A DNA stretch of 64,000 nt from Prorocentrum cordatum (taxonomy: Eukaryota; Sar; Dinophyceae; Prorocentrales; Prorocentraceae). The notes below the pieces were generated by a model. That model worked only from the letters and a program-made list of their open reading frames with translations. It did no database searches and was not told where the DNA came from. The stretch spans positions 456,008 to 520,007 of the forward strand of contig CAUYUJ010014593.1 of assembly GCA_963575745.1 (NCBI GenBank), read 5' to 3'. Shown here piece by piece: positions 1 through 10,492 of this stretch. Each line of letters starts with the position of its first letter. Position 1 is the stretch's first letter. A program made the translations under genes and the position numbers.

Positions 1-603
1 AGGGGTGATGGATGAGGCTGGGGAGAGGGGGGGGGGGCAGAGGGGAGGAGGGTGCTGGGAGTCGAGCAGGGGGTGAGGGTGCCCGCCGCGATGGCCACCG
101 GCAGCTGGAGGACGGAAGGAGTGAGCAGGGCAGCGGACGAGTTGAGTGGAGGGACCTACAGTCAAGACGCTGAAATAAGGAACGCCTCGGGTGCGGAAGG
201 GGCTCGCTGTTCCTGAAGCTCTTCCATGGCTCCTCCTCCATCACTTCTCGTGCACCTAGGCGCTTCTGGGGCCAAGAAGGGGCTTCGTTCCTTATCTTGC
301 GTTCCTTCTGATGGTACCTCGACCTTTCTCTCCTTGCTCTCTTCCATATCGTCTGGTCTTTGGTGGATGTGTTTGCCCGCTAGTTTGGCTTCATGGTTCT
401 GGGCAGAAAGAAGATGGGAAAGAAGCGGAGAAGGAGGAAGGGGGGTCGGCGTCGAGCCTGGGCTTCTCAGGTTCTACCAGGCGCGTGAGGGTACCTCTGG
501 GGTACGTGTGCCCTATGCCCCATCGATGATGCTCACTTGGATCGGCCCCCGGGTGTGTCCGCGCCGTCGGCCGTTCTCGGACTCCGCGATGACTCGCACG
601 CGG
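1..603. other. GC-rich stretch without a recognisable gene
   Basis: Short open frames occur on both strands but overlap one another and give low-complexity or arginine/proline-rich peptides without any motif. I see no repeat structure beyond G-rich runs and no RNA gene. Confidence 0.5.
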
Positions 604-1790
604 CCGAGGAGGGAGTAGGAGGAGGGGGAGGAGAAGGACGGCTGATGGTGGTCTCAGGGGTAGCGGGGGGGGGGGGATTTGTCCATCTTCGCAGTCATAC
701 GTTGGAGGGGGAAAGAAGAAGGACGGCCGATGGTGGCCTGAGGGTACGGCAGGGAAACATTTGCGGGGCTTCCTCGGGGTCATAGGAGGAGGGGGCGGAG
801 AAAGGCGGCTGATGGTGGATTCACGGGGTAGCAGGGGGGCATTTGCGGGGTTCCTATGCCCTCCAACCCCCCCCTCTTCATCCTCGCGGGGGGGAAACGG
901 ACGGCCGATGGTGGTCCCAGGGGGTGACAGGGGGTATTTGCGGGGATTCAGTGGGCCTCTTGATCATAACAGGAGGGGGAGGAGAAGAAAACTGTTGATG
1001 GTGGTCTCAGGGGGTGGTAGGAGGGTATTTGCTGTGTTTCTGTGGGCTCCCCCCTCCCCCTCTCCACCTCTCCATCCTCGTGGTCATAGGGGGAGGGGGG
1101 AGGAAGAGAACGGCCGATGTTGGTCTCAGGGGGCGGGATGGGGTGCAGTTTCTGCGGGCTTTTCCCTCCCCAGCTGCTTATGGTGGTCTCATGGGGTGAC
1201 AGGGGGGCATGTGGGGTTTCTGCTGCCTCACCCCTCTTCATTCTCGTGGTCGTAAGAGGAGGGGAAAACAATGACAGCTCTTGGTGGTTTCAAGGGGAGG
1301 CAGAGGGGTGAGCATTTGCGAGGTTCTTCTTGGTTCTTCTCCCCCAACCTCCGTCCTCGTGGTCATAGGATGAGTTGGGGGAATGACGGCCGATGGTGGT
1401 CCCAGGGGCTGGGGTGACCGGGAGAGGTTTGTGCGGGCGTCCCCCTCCCCAGCTCCGGTGACAGGGGTGGGGTGGCGGCGGGTCCAGAAGTCATGAGAGG
1501 AGGGAACGGACATGGGCGGTTGATGGTGGTTGTAGGCGGGGAGGGGGCGTGGCAGGGGCGGGGTGGGGGGGAGCATTCCCGCTTTTTTCTGTTGGTGTTC
1601 CCCATCTTCATCATTGTGGTCATAGTATCAGGGGGTTGCGTGGCACGGCGGCATTTACTTGGTTTATGTTGGTTTCACCCTCCCCCCTCCATCCTTCTGA
1701 TCATGGGAGAAGGGGGGATGGATGGATTGCTGATGGTGGTCTCAGGGGGTGGCGTGGCATGGGGGGGAAGGGGGGGGGCCAAGTGCCCTC
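604..1790. repeat. Degenerate GC-rich tandem array, unit about 85-120 bp
   Basis: The phrases ACGGCCGATGGTGGTCTCAG, GTGACAGGGGGGCATTTGCG and TCCTCGTGGTCATAGG recur in the same order about ten times, for example near 640, 724, 806, 903, 992 and 1111. Spacing varies because of G-run and CCCCCTC length changes. All six frames contain moderately long open stretches, which are by-products of the array. A short related block reappears at 5205-5400. Confidence 0.7.
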
Positions 1791-1796
1791 TTGAAC

Positions 1797-1806
1797 CGAC
1801 GACGAA

Positions 1807-1897
<91 letters not shown>

Positions 1898-1950
1898 CGC
1901 GCCCCAATAGGCGACGACGACATTACGACGACGACGACGACGACGTCGGC
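1797..1950. repeat. (GAC)n microsatellite
   Basis: About thirty uninterrupted ACG/GAC units are followed by a short GC-rich spacer with a GCGCGCCCCAA motif and a second, shorter GAC run. Poly-Arg, poly-Ser, poly-Val and poly-Thr reading frames across it are artefacts. Confidence 0.95.
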
Positions 1951-2144
1951 ACGCCCCAACAGGATCCCCAAGACGCCCCCGAACCCATGCTCCCAGAAGG
2001 CCTTCTGGGAACCCCCGATTCATACGGCCTCCGCCCCCCCACACAACCATTTTTCTCGAATGCCTTTCGGAATGCAGATGGACATGCGTGGACGGTGGTC
2101 CACTACTTCAGTGGAGCAGTGAATTCGTCAAGGCTTGGGGCCTG

Positions 2145-2185
2145 CTAGAACCTGAGCGCGCGTGAAGCGCGCGCGATGGTTCTAG
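2145..2185. other. Hairpin
   Basis: CTAGAACC at 2145-2152 pairs with GGTTCTAG at 2178-2185. The interior GAGCGCGCG and GCGCGCGCGA blocks extend the pairing almost to the loop. It sits immediately before a TA-rich dinucleotide tract. Confidence 0.6.
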
Positions 2186-2189
2186 TACA

Positions 2190-2234
2190 CAAATATATAT
2201 ATACACATATATATATATATGTGTGTATATATAG
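2190..2234. repeat. (TA)n/(TG)n dinucleotide tract
   Basis: Alternating AT and GT dinucleotides, an AT-rich island in a GC-rich neighbourhood. Confidence 0.9.
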
Positions 2235-2452
2235 GTGTTCCGTTCTATTCGCCACGTGGCAACGCCGCGGGGCGGGAACACATGGAGCGCCACTCCGTTC
2301 ACAAAGGGGCAACGACAGGCCGGCGAACCAATTACAATACACTTTTACGCGCAACGTCGCCGAACCGCACAGTTCTATTGCATTCGACGTGGCAACCCCG
2401 CGGAGGCGAACACCACAATCCATTCGGCAGGTGGCTCCAACGCGGACGAAGA
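2235..2452. repeat. Degenerate repeat around CCACGTGGCAACGCCGCGG
   Basis: A motif close to TTCGCCACGTGGCAACGCCG followed by GGGCGGGAACACATGGAGCG recurs in altered form near 2370-2415 (CATTCGACGTGGCAACCCCG, then GGAGGCGAACACCAC). The unit is roughly 140 bp with two copies visible. No gene is recognised. Confidence 0.4.
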
Positions 2453-2454
2453 TT

Positions 2455-2489
<35 letters not shown>

Positions 2490-2536
2490 AAAGACGAGGA
2501 CGACGACGACGGACGACGGACGACGATGACGACGAC
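2453..2536. repeat. (GAC/GAT)n microsatellite
   Basis: Imperfect GAC/GAT triplet run; the aspartate-rich frame over it is not considered a gene. Confidence 0.9.
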
Positions 2537-2784
2537 GGGTTCGAGTCCAATCTCATTTAGGGGACACAAGTCGGCGGCGATCGAGGGGTGCAATCAAGAG
2601 GAGAAGGCCTTCTCAGAAGGCGGCGGAGCTTCTCAAAACCGCTGCTGCCTTCTGAGAAGTTTACCGTGTCTTCGGGAGACGCTTAGAAACCTATTCAGAA
2701 GGCTGGGAAGCCTCCAAGCCTTGTGAGGAGGCCCGCCCCTTCTCCCCCCCCCCTTGCCGCCGAATCCAGATGAGACGCAGAAAG

Positions 2785-2995
2785 GCCACCGAAATCGCCA
2801 CCCCACGGACCTCTCGCAGGATGGGCCCAGACCAGCAGATCTCGGGGCAACTCCAGCCGCGGGTGCGAGAGACATGCCCACTGCGTGCGGAAACCGCAAC
2901 CCCACGGTCGACATCTCGCAGGGGGCGTCCTGACCAGCAATCTCGGAAAAACGCCCGTCGTGGCTGCGAGGAACAGGCAGAGGCATCGGCACCCG
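2785..2995. repeat. Two-copy tandem repeat, about 99 bp
   Basis: CCCCACGG ... CTCGCAGG ... GACCAGCA ... TCTCGG starts at 2801 and again at 2900, with about 70 percent similarity by eye. No gene is seen. Confidence 0.5.
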
Positions 2996-3102
2996 TTCCT
3001 CCTTTGGCCTCCTCCTCCTCCTCCTCTCCTTTTCCTCCCCCTCTCCCTCCTCCTCCTCGTCCTCCTCTTTCGTCTCCCTTCCTTCTCCTTATAACTTCTC
3101 CT

Positions 3103-3853
3103 TGTCGCACCCCGAGGCATGTTTTTTTTAGGGCGGGCCGGGCGTTTCGCCTGAGACTTCCTCACCATCTATAACCCTGAAGCCTAAACAGTGAGAACAG
3201 CTTCACAGATGGAGGGCGGGCCGTTTTCAAAATATGGCTCTCGACTTCGCGCCGCGCACATTCGTAGAAAGTGACAAGAGCTTCACGGATTGAGGGCGTT
3301 TCCTTTTGAAATTGCGGCTCTCGCCTTGCGCAGCGCATACTCGTTTTAAACATTGCCAGAGCCCAGCGGATTGAGGGCGGGTCGTTTTCAAAATGTGGCT
3401 TTCGCCATATCGCCGCGTACATTCGTTTTTGACAATTACAAGTCAATTACAAGTGCTTCACAGATTGAGGGCGGTTCCTTTTCAAACTGTGGTTCTCGCC
3501 TTAGCGCCGCGCGCATTCGTTTTTATAAGTTGCAGGAGTTTCATTGGGTCCCGCGATCGACGTACCATGAATGGCGTTTTCAAAGGGTTCAAGATTTTGC
3601 GTGCGCAGCAGTTATGTTGATTCGCGGTGTTGAAGTTCCCAAAATGGTTCCCACACGATTCCGGATCGTCAAGACGCAGCAGTCAGGTTGACACGCGGCA
3701 TTGAAATCCAGAGTGCGATTTTCTGGCATGTGTCAGGATTTTCAAACGCAGTTTCCCCGATGGAAATGAACCGTTGTGGGGGCCTAGGAAGAGGGAGCTT
3801 GGAAGGAGGGTTAATTCCGACATCGTTGATGACTTTTGGGTTTACACTGGTCC
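3103..3853 (-). repeat. Interspersed ~740-bp repeat, copy A
   Basis: Read on the minus strand, this begins with GGACCAGTGTAAACCC beside a GGA-rich tract. It then carries about four to five copies of an ~82-bp tandem unit and ends with GAGGAAGTCTCAGGCGAAAC and CGGGGTGCGACA, again next to a purine-rich tract. The same layout is found on the plus strand at 7796-8530 and, split, at 12155-13712. The internal unit contains GCGCGGCGCTAAGGCGAGAG, CACATTTTGAAAACGACCCG and CAATCCGTGAAGCTCTTGCA. No reading frame is conserved among copies, so this is probably a non-autonomous mobile repeat; its class is not evident. Confidence 0.75.
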
Positions 3854-4167
3854 TCCTCCTCATCATCCTCCTCATCCTCCTCCTCTTTCTTTTCCTCCTC
3901 ATCCTCCACGCCATCAGCAGCAACATAACAACTTTCGACAAGGATAACTCTCATCTATCGGCTCGAGATCCACAGAAACTGGATGCCAGGAGCAGGCGTG
4001 TCCCTCCAACCCCCGCTGCAGCGCGGCCCCTCCGCCCTCCCGCGCACTCGTCCCCGCGCCGCTGTGCCCGCCCCTCTCGCTGCTGTCCCGAGGGCGTTCC
4101 CGGCGCAGCGCGTCTCCGCGCCAGTGCCCCGTTCCTCCCCGCGCTTCCCGTCCTCTTCCCCTGGCGC

Positions 4168-4655
4168 CTTCGGCGGAGCTCCCTATGGGGCCACGAAGCG
4201 TGAGAGGGGTTTGTCGACATGAGCCTGGTGGCGCCATGCGAACCCTGCCACGGACGCCCCTCGGCGGAGCTCCCAACGGGGCCACGAAGCGTGTCAGGGA
4301 TGTGCCGACATGACTGCGGTGGCGCCATGTGAACTCTGCCACAGGGGCCTTCGGAGCTCCCAATGGGGCCACGGAGCGTGTGATGGGTGTGTCGACATGG
4401 GCGCGGTGGCGCCATACGGACCCCGCCAGTGGGGCCTTTGGAGGAGTCCGCCAGGGGCCACGGACCGTGTGAGAGGTGTGCCGACGTGGGTGCGGTCAGG
4501 CACGCGCGATTCCTGCCAGCGTGGTCTTCGGTGGAACTCTCTATGAAGCCTCGAAGCGTGTGAGGAGCGTGCCGTAATTTGCGCGGTGGCGCCATGCGAA
4601 CCTTGCCATTGGGGCCTTCGGCGGAGTTCTGTATGAGGCCACGAACATGTGAGGC
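4168..4655. repeat. ~91-bp satellite, array 1
   Basis: About five units. Each contains GGCCTTCGGCGGAGCTCCCA, then ATGGGGCCACGAAGCGTGTG, then GGTGTGCCGACATG and GGTGGCGCCATGCGAACC. Units diverge by roughly 20-30 percent. A second array of the same family lies at 56330-56715, about 52 kb away. Frames across it are repeat-encoded. Confidence 0.8.
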
Positions 4656-4675
4656 GTGTGCCTAAATAAGTGCGC

Positions 4676-5200
4676 TTCCTCCGGACGACTTCTTCCGAAC
4701 GTGGACGATTTATTCCGGACGACCTTTTCTGGACGATTTCGTCCGGACGACTTCTTCTGGACGAATTCATTTGGACGATTTCTTCCAAACGATTTTTTCC
4801 AGACGAGCTTGTCTTTCGAACGGCTTTTTTTTTCCGGGCGTTTTTTTCAGATACGATTTTTTCCAGACGATCTTTCGGGGTGATTTGTTCCGAATCACTT
4901 CTTCCGAACGCCTTCTTCCGAACGCCTATTTTGTCGTCCTCTCCCATCCTTCCTCCTCCGTCTCCGCCGCACCAGTATATCTCGACACCCGAAAAAAGAA
5001 TCTCTGTCTCGACGACTTCTTCCGGGTGACTTCTCCTGGACGATTTCTTCCGGACCACGCTTTCCGAAGACGACTTCTTCCGCGACGATTTGTTCTGGAC
5101 CGTTTTTCCGGATCTGCAGACGACTTCTTCCGGAAAAAAGGTGTTCCGGAACAAGTCGTCGCGGAAGAAGTCGTCGCGGAAAAAGTCGTCGTCTTCCGGG
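4676..5200. repeat. 15-bp satellite (GGACGACTTCTTCCG)n
   Basis: Roughly 35 degenerate units based on GGACGACTTCTTCCG, strongest at 4676-4830 and 5020-5195. Because 15 is divisible by three, open frames with a five-residue period appear on both strands (DDFFR-like on plus, EEVVR/KKSSR-like on minus). I treat these as by-products. Confidence 0.8.
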
Positions 5201-5204
5201 CGGG

Positions 5205-5400
5205 GGGGAGGCATCTGTGGGGTGGGCCCCTTCCCCCTCCCCATCTCCGTCTTTCGGAGGAGGGGAACAAATAGGACGGCAGATGGCGGTCTCCATGGGC
5301 CGGCATGGGATGCATTCGCGGGGTTTCTGTGGGCTTCCCTCTCCCCCCATTTCCGTCCTCATCGTCGTCATCGTCATCGTCGGGGGGAAGAGGGCGTCAG
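5205..5400. repeat. Block related to the 604-1790 array
   Basis: It contains GGACGGCAGATGGCGGTCTC and TTCGCGGGGTTTCTGTGGGC with the same CCCTCCCCCC boundaries as the array at 604-1790, and ends in a short TCATCG triplet run. Confidence 0.6.
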
Positions 5401-5552
5401 TGGGAAGGAGCCCTGGCGGGCGCGCCACTGGCCAGGAGGCACTGGTGACGCACCCGGTGAAGAACGTGTGCGGCGTGGCGGCCTTGGGCGGTCTTGGCCT
5501 GGCGCTGCACCGCAGACCTGGGCGCGGGGGAGGGTGTGTGCAACGTCGATGC

Positions 5553-5795
5553 CGCTCCTCCTCCCCCTCCTCTTCCTCCTCCTCCTCCTTCTCCTCCTCC
5601 TTTTCCTCCTCCTCCTCGTCCTCCTCCTCCTCCTCCTACACCTCCTCCTCCCCCTCCTCCCCCTCCTCCTCCTCCTCCTCCTACACCTCCTCCTCCCCCT
5701 CCTCCCCCTCCTCCTCCTCCTCCTCCTCCTCCTCCTCCTCCTCCTTCTCCTCCTCCTCCTCGTCCTCCTCTTCCTCCACCTGCGCTGGGGGCCGT
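5553..5795. repeat. (TCC)n polypyrimidine tract
   Basis: More than 200 bp of CTC/TCC triplets with occasional TTC, TAC and CGT interruptions. It gives poly-Ser, poly-Pro or poly-Leu frames on plus and poly-Arg or poly-Glu on minus; none is taken as a gene. Confidence 0.95.
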
Positions 5796-5799
5796 CGTG

Positions 5800-6135
5800 G
5801 TCGTTGCCAGAGCGGGAGGGGAGCAGCAGCCGTGGGCGGAGGAGGAGGGCAGAAGAGGGATAGATCACAGGGATCACAGCCATCGCGTAGCGATATCAAA
5901 CTACGCGCATGATTGCCACCCGCTGAGCGCCGCCGCGAACGTGAGGACAATGATGAGCGACGCAGCCACGAAGTCCCAATGCCCAGCGTCAAGACTTGAG
6001 CGCCAGCCCTGGGAAGCCAGAAATCTCGAGACTGCGTCATCTCGCATAATGAATTGCCGGCCACGCTCCTGATCGTTCTACTGCACACAAGATAGGTACA
6101 TGTCCGTATGCCCACGACCTGCGTGATCACTTGGA
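5800..6135. other. No feature recognised
   Basis: Mixed-composition sequence upstream of the LINE relic. It may be the decayed 5' part of that element, but no motif can be read. Confidence 0.4.
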
Positions 6136-7195
6136 GTGCGCCGAATTCGGTTTCCCCATCGTTGCGCCGATTCGATGTGTGAGTTTAAGTGCGACCCCAT
6201 TTTGCAGCAACAATCTGAACGACACGCGCATCCAATGAGCTTATGCAACACGGGGAAGGACAACACCAAAGTTCCGCGATCTCTGAAAGGGCATCCTATG
6301 GGCACATACCAATGTAGCACAAGTCTGTGCATATTGTTTTTGCTACGCATGTTGCCAGCATCGACGCAGTAAGCAGTTCGCTGTGTAATGCAACTTACAT
6401 GTTGGACGAGCTTGAGGCCCTAATCATTTCCGATTGGAGGCTCAAGATCAAGCAATCGAGTACATCTTGCATGGTGGCTGCTGGAGGTGACCCGTCCGTG
6501 GCGGACAAGGCCGTCTGGGCGCCGACCGACTCCTTTGAAGCCCTCGGCCACGTCCTAGAAAATACCTGAGCATGCACGATTTGCGTGGACAGGACCTTGG
6601 CAGCTATGTGGGGCGCGTTCTGAGCAAATTGTTCGACGCATCGGCTAGGGGAGGTCCCTTTGCAGCAGCGTCTCAAGTTGCTGGACCGGTCAGTGCTGCC
6701 TGTATTTGACAATCGATGCATTCGGTGGCGCCCAGCCGCCACCCTGGATGGGGCGCATCGACACCTGCCAGCGCCGCATGGTTGTCCTAGTTGCTCATAC
6801 GGGTGCCGCGGAATGCTGGCGAACAGGCGCCAGATTACTTCCGCCGTAGGGCTCGTGAGGCCAAGGACTTGTGTAGGCACAGGCGTTGGTGGAGCCGTCG
6901 CCATCGCTTCCGTGTCTTAGATCGGCGTGTGCATTTTGAGCGACCCCGGAACAGCCGCTCATGGGCTGCGCAGTTGTTGCGTTGGCAAGGCGACCGTTGG
7001 CTCCAAAGCCGGAGAGCTCAGCACAATAGCTACACCGTGTATGTTGGACGGACAGATGCGAGGCTGGCAGCCCGTCGTCTACTGCAGGAGGTGGCACGAT
7101 GGCGCTTGGTATTCGCTGGAGCACATGCTGCCTGGCTCGCACGCCGCGGTTCACCCCACCTCCCTCCTCCCCTCTCCCTCAGTCGGACGTAGTTC
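6136..7195 (+). pseudogene. Degenerate LINE-type reverse transcriptase, C-terminal part
   Basis: Several plus-strand frames together read like the end of a non-LTR reverse transcriptase. A KGHPMGTYQ stretch near 6290 resembles the QGCPLSP region. VFATHVASIDA near 6333 sits where FADD is expected. DSFEALGHVLENT (to about 6568) resembles the conserved 'ALG..L' block, and KLLDRSVLPVFDNRC-RW follows at 6670-6730. From 6791 the frame LIRVPRNAGEQAPDYFRRRA, then WWSRR, LLRWQGDRWLQSRRA, matches the basic, tryptophan-rich C-terminal region I know from dinoflagellate LINEs. In-frame stops and at least two frame changes show it is dead. The identification rests on remembered family patterns rather than an alignment. 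Confidence 0.6.
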
Positions 7196-7235
7196 GTGTT
7201 ATTTTTGATGTTCATTGATGCTTTCTTTCAGCGTA

Positions 7236-7261
7236 GTGTGTGTGTGTGTGTGTGTGTGTGC

Positions 7262-7348
<87 letters not shown>

Positions 7349-7368
7349 TGCGTGTGTGTGTGTGTGCG
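7236..7368. repeat. (TG)n dinucleotide microsatellite
   Basis: About 130 bp of GT repeats with CGTG variants. Cys/Val and His/Thr frames over it are spurious. It lies just downstream of the LINE relic, separated by a short AT-rich stretch. Confidence 0.97.
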
Positions 7369-7795
7369 TTTTGCGCGCGCTCTCTGCGGTGACACCCCGC
7401 TTCCTGAGTCTGAGTCAGTGCAGCACCAGCGAAATCAAACAAAGCACAGCGAGGACACCCAGCGACCATGCTAGCTGCTAGACTGCTCGGAGCAGTCGAA
7501 ACCCAGACACCTCATAGATTTCGCTGCTGCTGCAGGTTGTTCGCGAAGTCGCACGTCTGGAGCGGCACCCCTCAAGCACCACGTGGAGGCTCAAGGAGCA
7601 CTCCGCGCCTCGCCAGCTGCCCAACCCCCAGCACGCAAGCGCGGCCATGTCACGCAGGCTGGAGCCTGAAGGAGATGTTGAGGGAGGCCCTGACCCGGAT
7701 GCGCTCGAGGAGGAAGCGGACGGATAGAAGGAGGAGGGAGGGAGGGAGGGAAAGGAGGAGGAGGAAGAGGAGGAGGAGGAGGAAAAGGAGGAGGA

Positions 7796-8530
7796 GGACC
7801 AGTGTAAACCCAGGAGCCGTCAACGATGTTGGAATTAACCCTCCCTCCAAGCTCCCTCTTCATAGGCCCCTACACGGTTGATCTCAATCGAGGGAATTGC
7901 TCCGCTGGAAGAACAGTTTGAAGACCTTGACGCATTGCAAAACATTGTTCTCGGGATTTCCACGCAAGGAGACTGCTGCGTCCTGACGATATGGAGTCTT
8001 GCCAGAACGCCATTCTGGGACTTCAACACCGCGAGCAAATATTATTATTGCACCCGCTTAATCCGGAATCCCTCCAAGACGCCATTTATGGTACGTTGAT
8101 TATGAGAACCCGTGACGCCCTTGAAATGTTTTAGAACGAATGTGCGCGGCGCTGAAGCGAGAACCACAGTTTGAAAAAGAACCGCTTTCAATGCGCGAAA
8201 CGCTTGCAAGTTGTTGCAACGAATGCGCGCGGCGCTAAGGCGAGAGCCACATATTGAAAACGACCCGCTTTCAATCCGTGAAACTCTTGCAGATTTTGAA
8301 AACGAATGCACGCGGCGCTGAGGAGAGAACCACATTTTGAAAAGGAGCCGCCCTCAATCCGCGAAGGTCTTGCAATTTTCCAAACGAATGTGCGCGGCGC
8401 TAAGGCGAGAGCCACATGTTGAAAACGACCCGCCCTCGATGTGTGAAACTGTTGCCAACTTCGAAGCTTCTGAATCATGAGTGGTGAGGAAGTCTCAGGC
8501 AAAACGCCCGGCCCGCCCGGGGTGCGACAG
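7796..8530 (+). repeat. Interspersed ~740-bp repeat, copy B (most complete)
   Basis: Starts GGACCAGTGTAAACCCAGG directly after a GGA tract and ends with GAGGAAGTCTCAGGCAAAAC and CGGGGTGCGACA, followed by another purine-rich tract. The left half contains ACGATGTTGGAATTAACCC and GGCCCCTACACGG. The right half is a four-unit tandem array starting at 8139, 8222, 8305 and 8387, spacing 83, 83 and 82 bp. Copies A and C-D share the order and both termini, so the boundaries are set by comparison. No conserved ORF is visible. Confidence 0.8.
8139..8469 (+). repeat. 82/83-bp tandem unit x4 inside copy B
   Basis: Each unit runs AATG(T/C)GCGCGGCGCTAAGG, then CGAGAGCCACATTTTGAAAA, then CGACCCGC-CTCAATCCGTGA, then ARRCTCTTGCA. 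Units are about 80-85 percent alike by eye. Confidence 0.85.
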
Positions 8531-8920
8531 AGAGAATTTAGTGATAGGGAAAAGGAATGGAGGAGGAGGGACGAGGGAGGAGGGAGGAGGAGCACCACGA
8601 AGAGGTGAAATCGTGTTCGAATTTAATAGGGAAGGGGGGACTGGAGCGAAACCAGCCACGCTTCGGCCTCAAAAGTAGAGGAGGCGGAATGGGAGAATAG
8701 GGAGGATAAGGAGGGGAGGGACCTGAATACACGCAAGATGCACCAGCGATGCTGCAATACAGCCTCCCGTTTCCCTCCACTCCCTTAAACGATCAGCACC
8801 CTGTGGGCCTGCCCTTCGGCGGGGGCCCCGGTTAAAAAGAAATGGTGTATTGCATATTTCTGTCGCGTTCCCTCCTCCTTCCTCCCTCCTTCTCATCGCC
8901 CGCCTATCCCCGTGCCGTTA
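8531..8920. other. Purine-rich spacer, no gene
   Basis: GGA/GGGA-rich sequence, then mixed sequence with a CCTCC-rich run ending in CCGTTAG. That end could serve as a pyrimidine tract and 3' splice site for the exon candidate that follows. Confidence 0.4.
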
Positions 8921-8921
8921 G

Positions 8922-9046
8922 GACCTGAAGTTTTGGAGCGCATTGCGCAACATCGCGCGCAGGCGCGTGACAGAAGAGCTGCTAAACTCCACGAAACGAG
9001 ACAGGCTCGCTTGCGTGAGGTAGCCCCGTCGGAACCTGGATCATAA
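8922..9046 (+). CDS. Possible terminal exon of an unidentified gene
   Basis: After a CT-rich run and TTAG, a short frame reads PEVLERIAQHRAQARDRRAA, then KLHETRQARLREVAPSEPGS and a TAA stop at 9044-9046. Composition is balanced and helix-like, unlike the surrounding repeats, which is why I list it. There is no homology I recognise, no upstream exon identified, and the piece is short. Chance is a real alternative. Confidence 0.25.
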
Positions 9047-9221
9047 TTTTGGCAGCGGTTTGTTCGGATAGGTTGCCGCCTGTCATTTATCATGATTTGC
9101 GCGGACAAGTGGAGGTGCAGAAGAGCAAGTGGCTGTCGTCTTCTGTACCGCCTCTTTCACCCACCTCTCGATATGACTGCTCGCTCTCTGGTGGCAAGCA
9201 GTACGGGGGGTTCTGCGGCGT

Positions 9222-10060
9222 ATGACTCGGGGCCATGCTGTTGCTGCCCTCGTTGGCCTCGATTGCGTTGTTGGTGTTTTCTCTCTCCGTTTGATCTCCA
9301 GCTGCCGCCCCAGTTCGATAGGTTTCGGGCGCCGTACCAGGTACGGCGAACCTCTTTCGGGGCGGGCAGCCACGCGCGCAGGCCCGCGCCCGCGTATCGG
9401 GCACGCCAGGCCGTCTCACCTTTCCCACTTCCTTTCCTAGCGCTTCGGCTTACTAGTGTCGGGTCCGAGGGAGGGTTTAGGTTTGTTGGCGGGGACGAGG
9501 TTCGTACCGCGGCGTTGGATCAGGCATGGGCCACAGGTCGAGCGTGCGAAATCGCCCACTCCCTTTGGCCCCCGCCTCGTGCCCGCACCCGCCCAATCGG
9601 CTGCCGTTTCGGCCGTTCGCAGGTCATCTCACCCGCTCCCCACTTTGTTCTGCCTCCTCTTGCCCCCTGGTGCTTCTCTCTCCTTTCGGTCTCTAGCTGC
9701 CGTCCCAGTTCGAGAGGTTTCGGGCGCCGTACCAGGCACGGCGAACCTCTCTTGGGCGGGCGCAAACATGCGCGCCGCCCCGCGCCCGCGCATCGGGACC
9801 GTCAGGCCGTCCTACCTTCCCCGCTTCCCTGCCTAGCGTTTTTCAGCTGACTATGGTCGGGACCGAGGGTGGCTTTAGGCTTGTTGGGGGGATGCGGTTC
9901 GCAATGCGGCGTTGATGCAGGCAGGGGGCACAGGTCGAGCGTGCGAAAATCGTGCACTCCCGCGGGCCCCTGCTTCGCACCCGACCACTTAGCTGCATTT
10001 TTGTGTCAGCCCTTTCGTAGGCTATCTCACCTGCTCCCCTCCTGATCATTTTGCCTCCTC
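9222..10060. repeat. 395-bp tandem duplication with internal hairpin
   Basis: GCTGCCGCCCCAGTTCGATA at 9301 and GCTGCCGTCCCAGTTCGAGA at 9696 begin long parallel segments that stay similar to about 9660 and 10060. Shared landmarks include TTTCGGGCGCCGTACCAGG, GCACAGGTCGAGCGTGCGAA and ATCTCACCTGCTCCCC. Each copy carries an inverted repeat (GAGAGGTTTCGGGCGCCG ... CGGCGAACCTCTC in copy 2) that could form a hairpin. No coding potential is recognised. Confidence 0.75.
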
Positions 10061-10492
10061 TTGCCTCCTCCCTTCTCCTGCAGCGTTGTGTTGCGCTATG
10101 TGCGCTTTACGACGATGACGGCGGGGGGTGGCATGTGCATGGGCGGGCGGAGCACTTACACCTTGGAGCCCCTGCTGCTAGATGCCGCGTGTTTCTGCCA
10201 GTAGCAAGTAAGTGCCGCACTAAGCTGACCGTTTCGGCGAATCAGAACGCAATTCCAAATTTCTGCTTCTCCCTCTTCTTTCCTCCTTCCTTCTCCCTCC
10301 TTCTCCCTGCCTCCTCCCGCCTTCTCGCCCCTCCTCCCTCCTTCTCCCTCCTCCCTCCTTCTCCTCCCTCATCCCTCCCCCCGCCATCCACATCCTCCGT
10401 CCTTTTTCCTTCTTCCTTCCCCGTAAGGGTTCCTGCTTGAGAGAGCGGTGTGGCCAGCGTGCCGAGTGCGCTAGCCACTTGCAAAGTTCAGG
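10061..10492. other. No gene; polypyrimidine tract
   Basis: About 170 bp (10260-10435) of CCTCC/CTTCT-rich sequence in otherwise unremarkable DNA. Confidence 0.5.

Noticed and set aside
1472-2122. Poly-Arg protein of 216 codons
   Set aside because: The basic stretch is the GAC microsatellite; flanking parts belong to the GC-rich tandem array.
2536-2556. GGGTTCGAGTCC, a B-box-like sequence
   Set aside because: The flanking 5-bp T-stem does not pair well and no D-arm or anticodon arm lies upstream at tRNA spacing.
7196-7481. Cys/Val- and His/Thr-rich frames
   Set aside because: Encoded by the (TG)n microsatellite.
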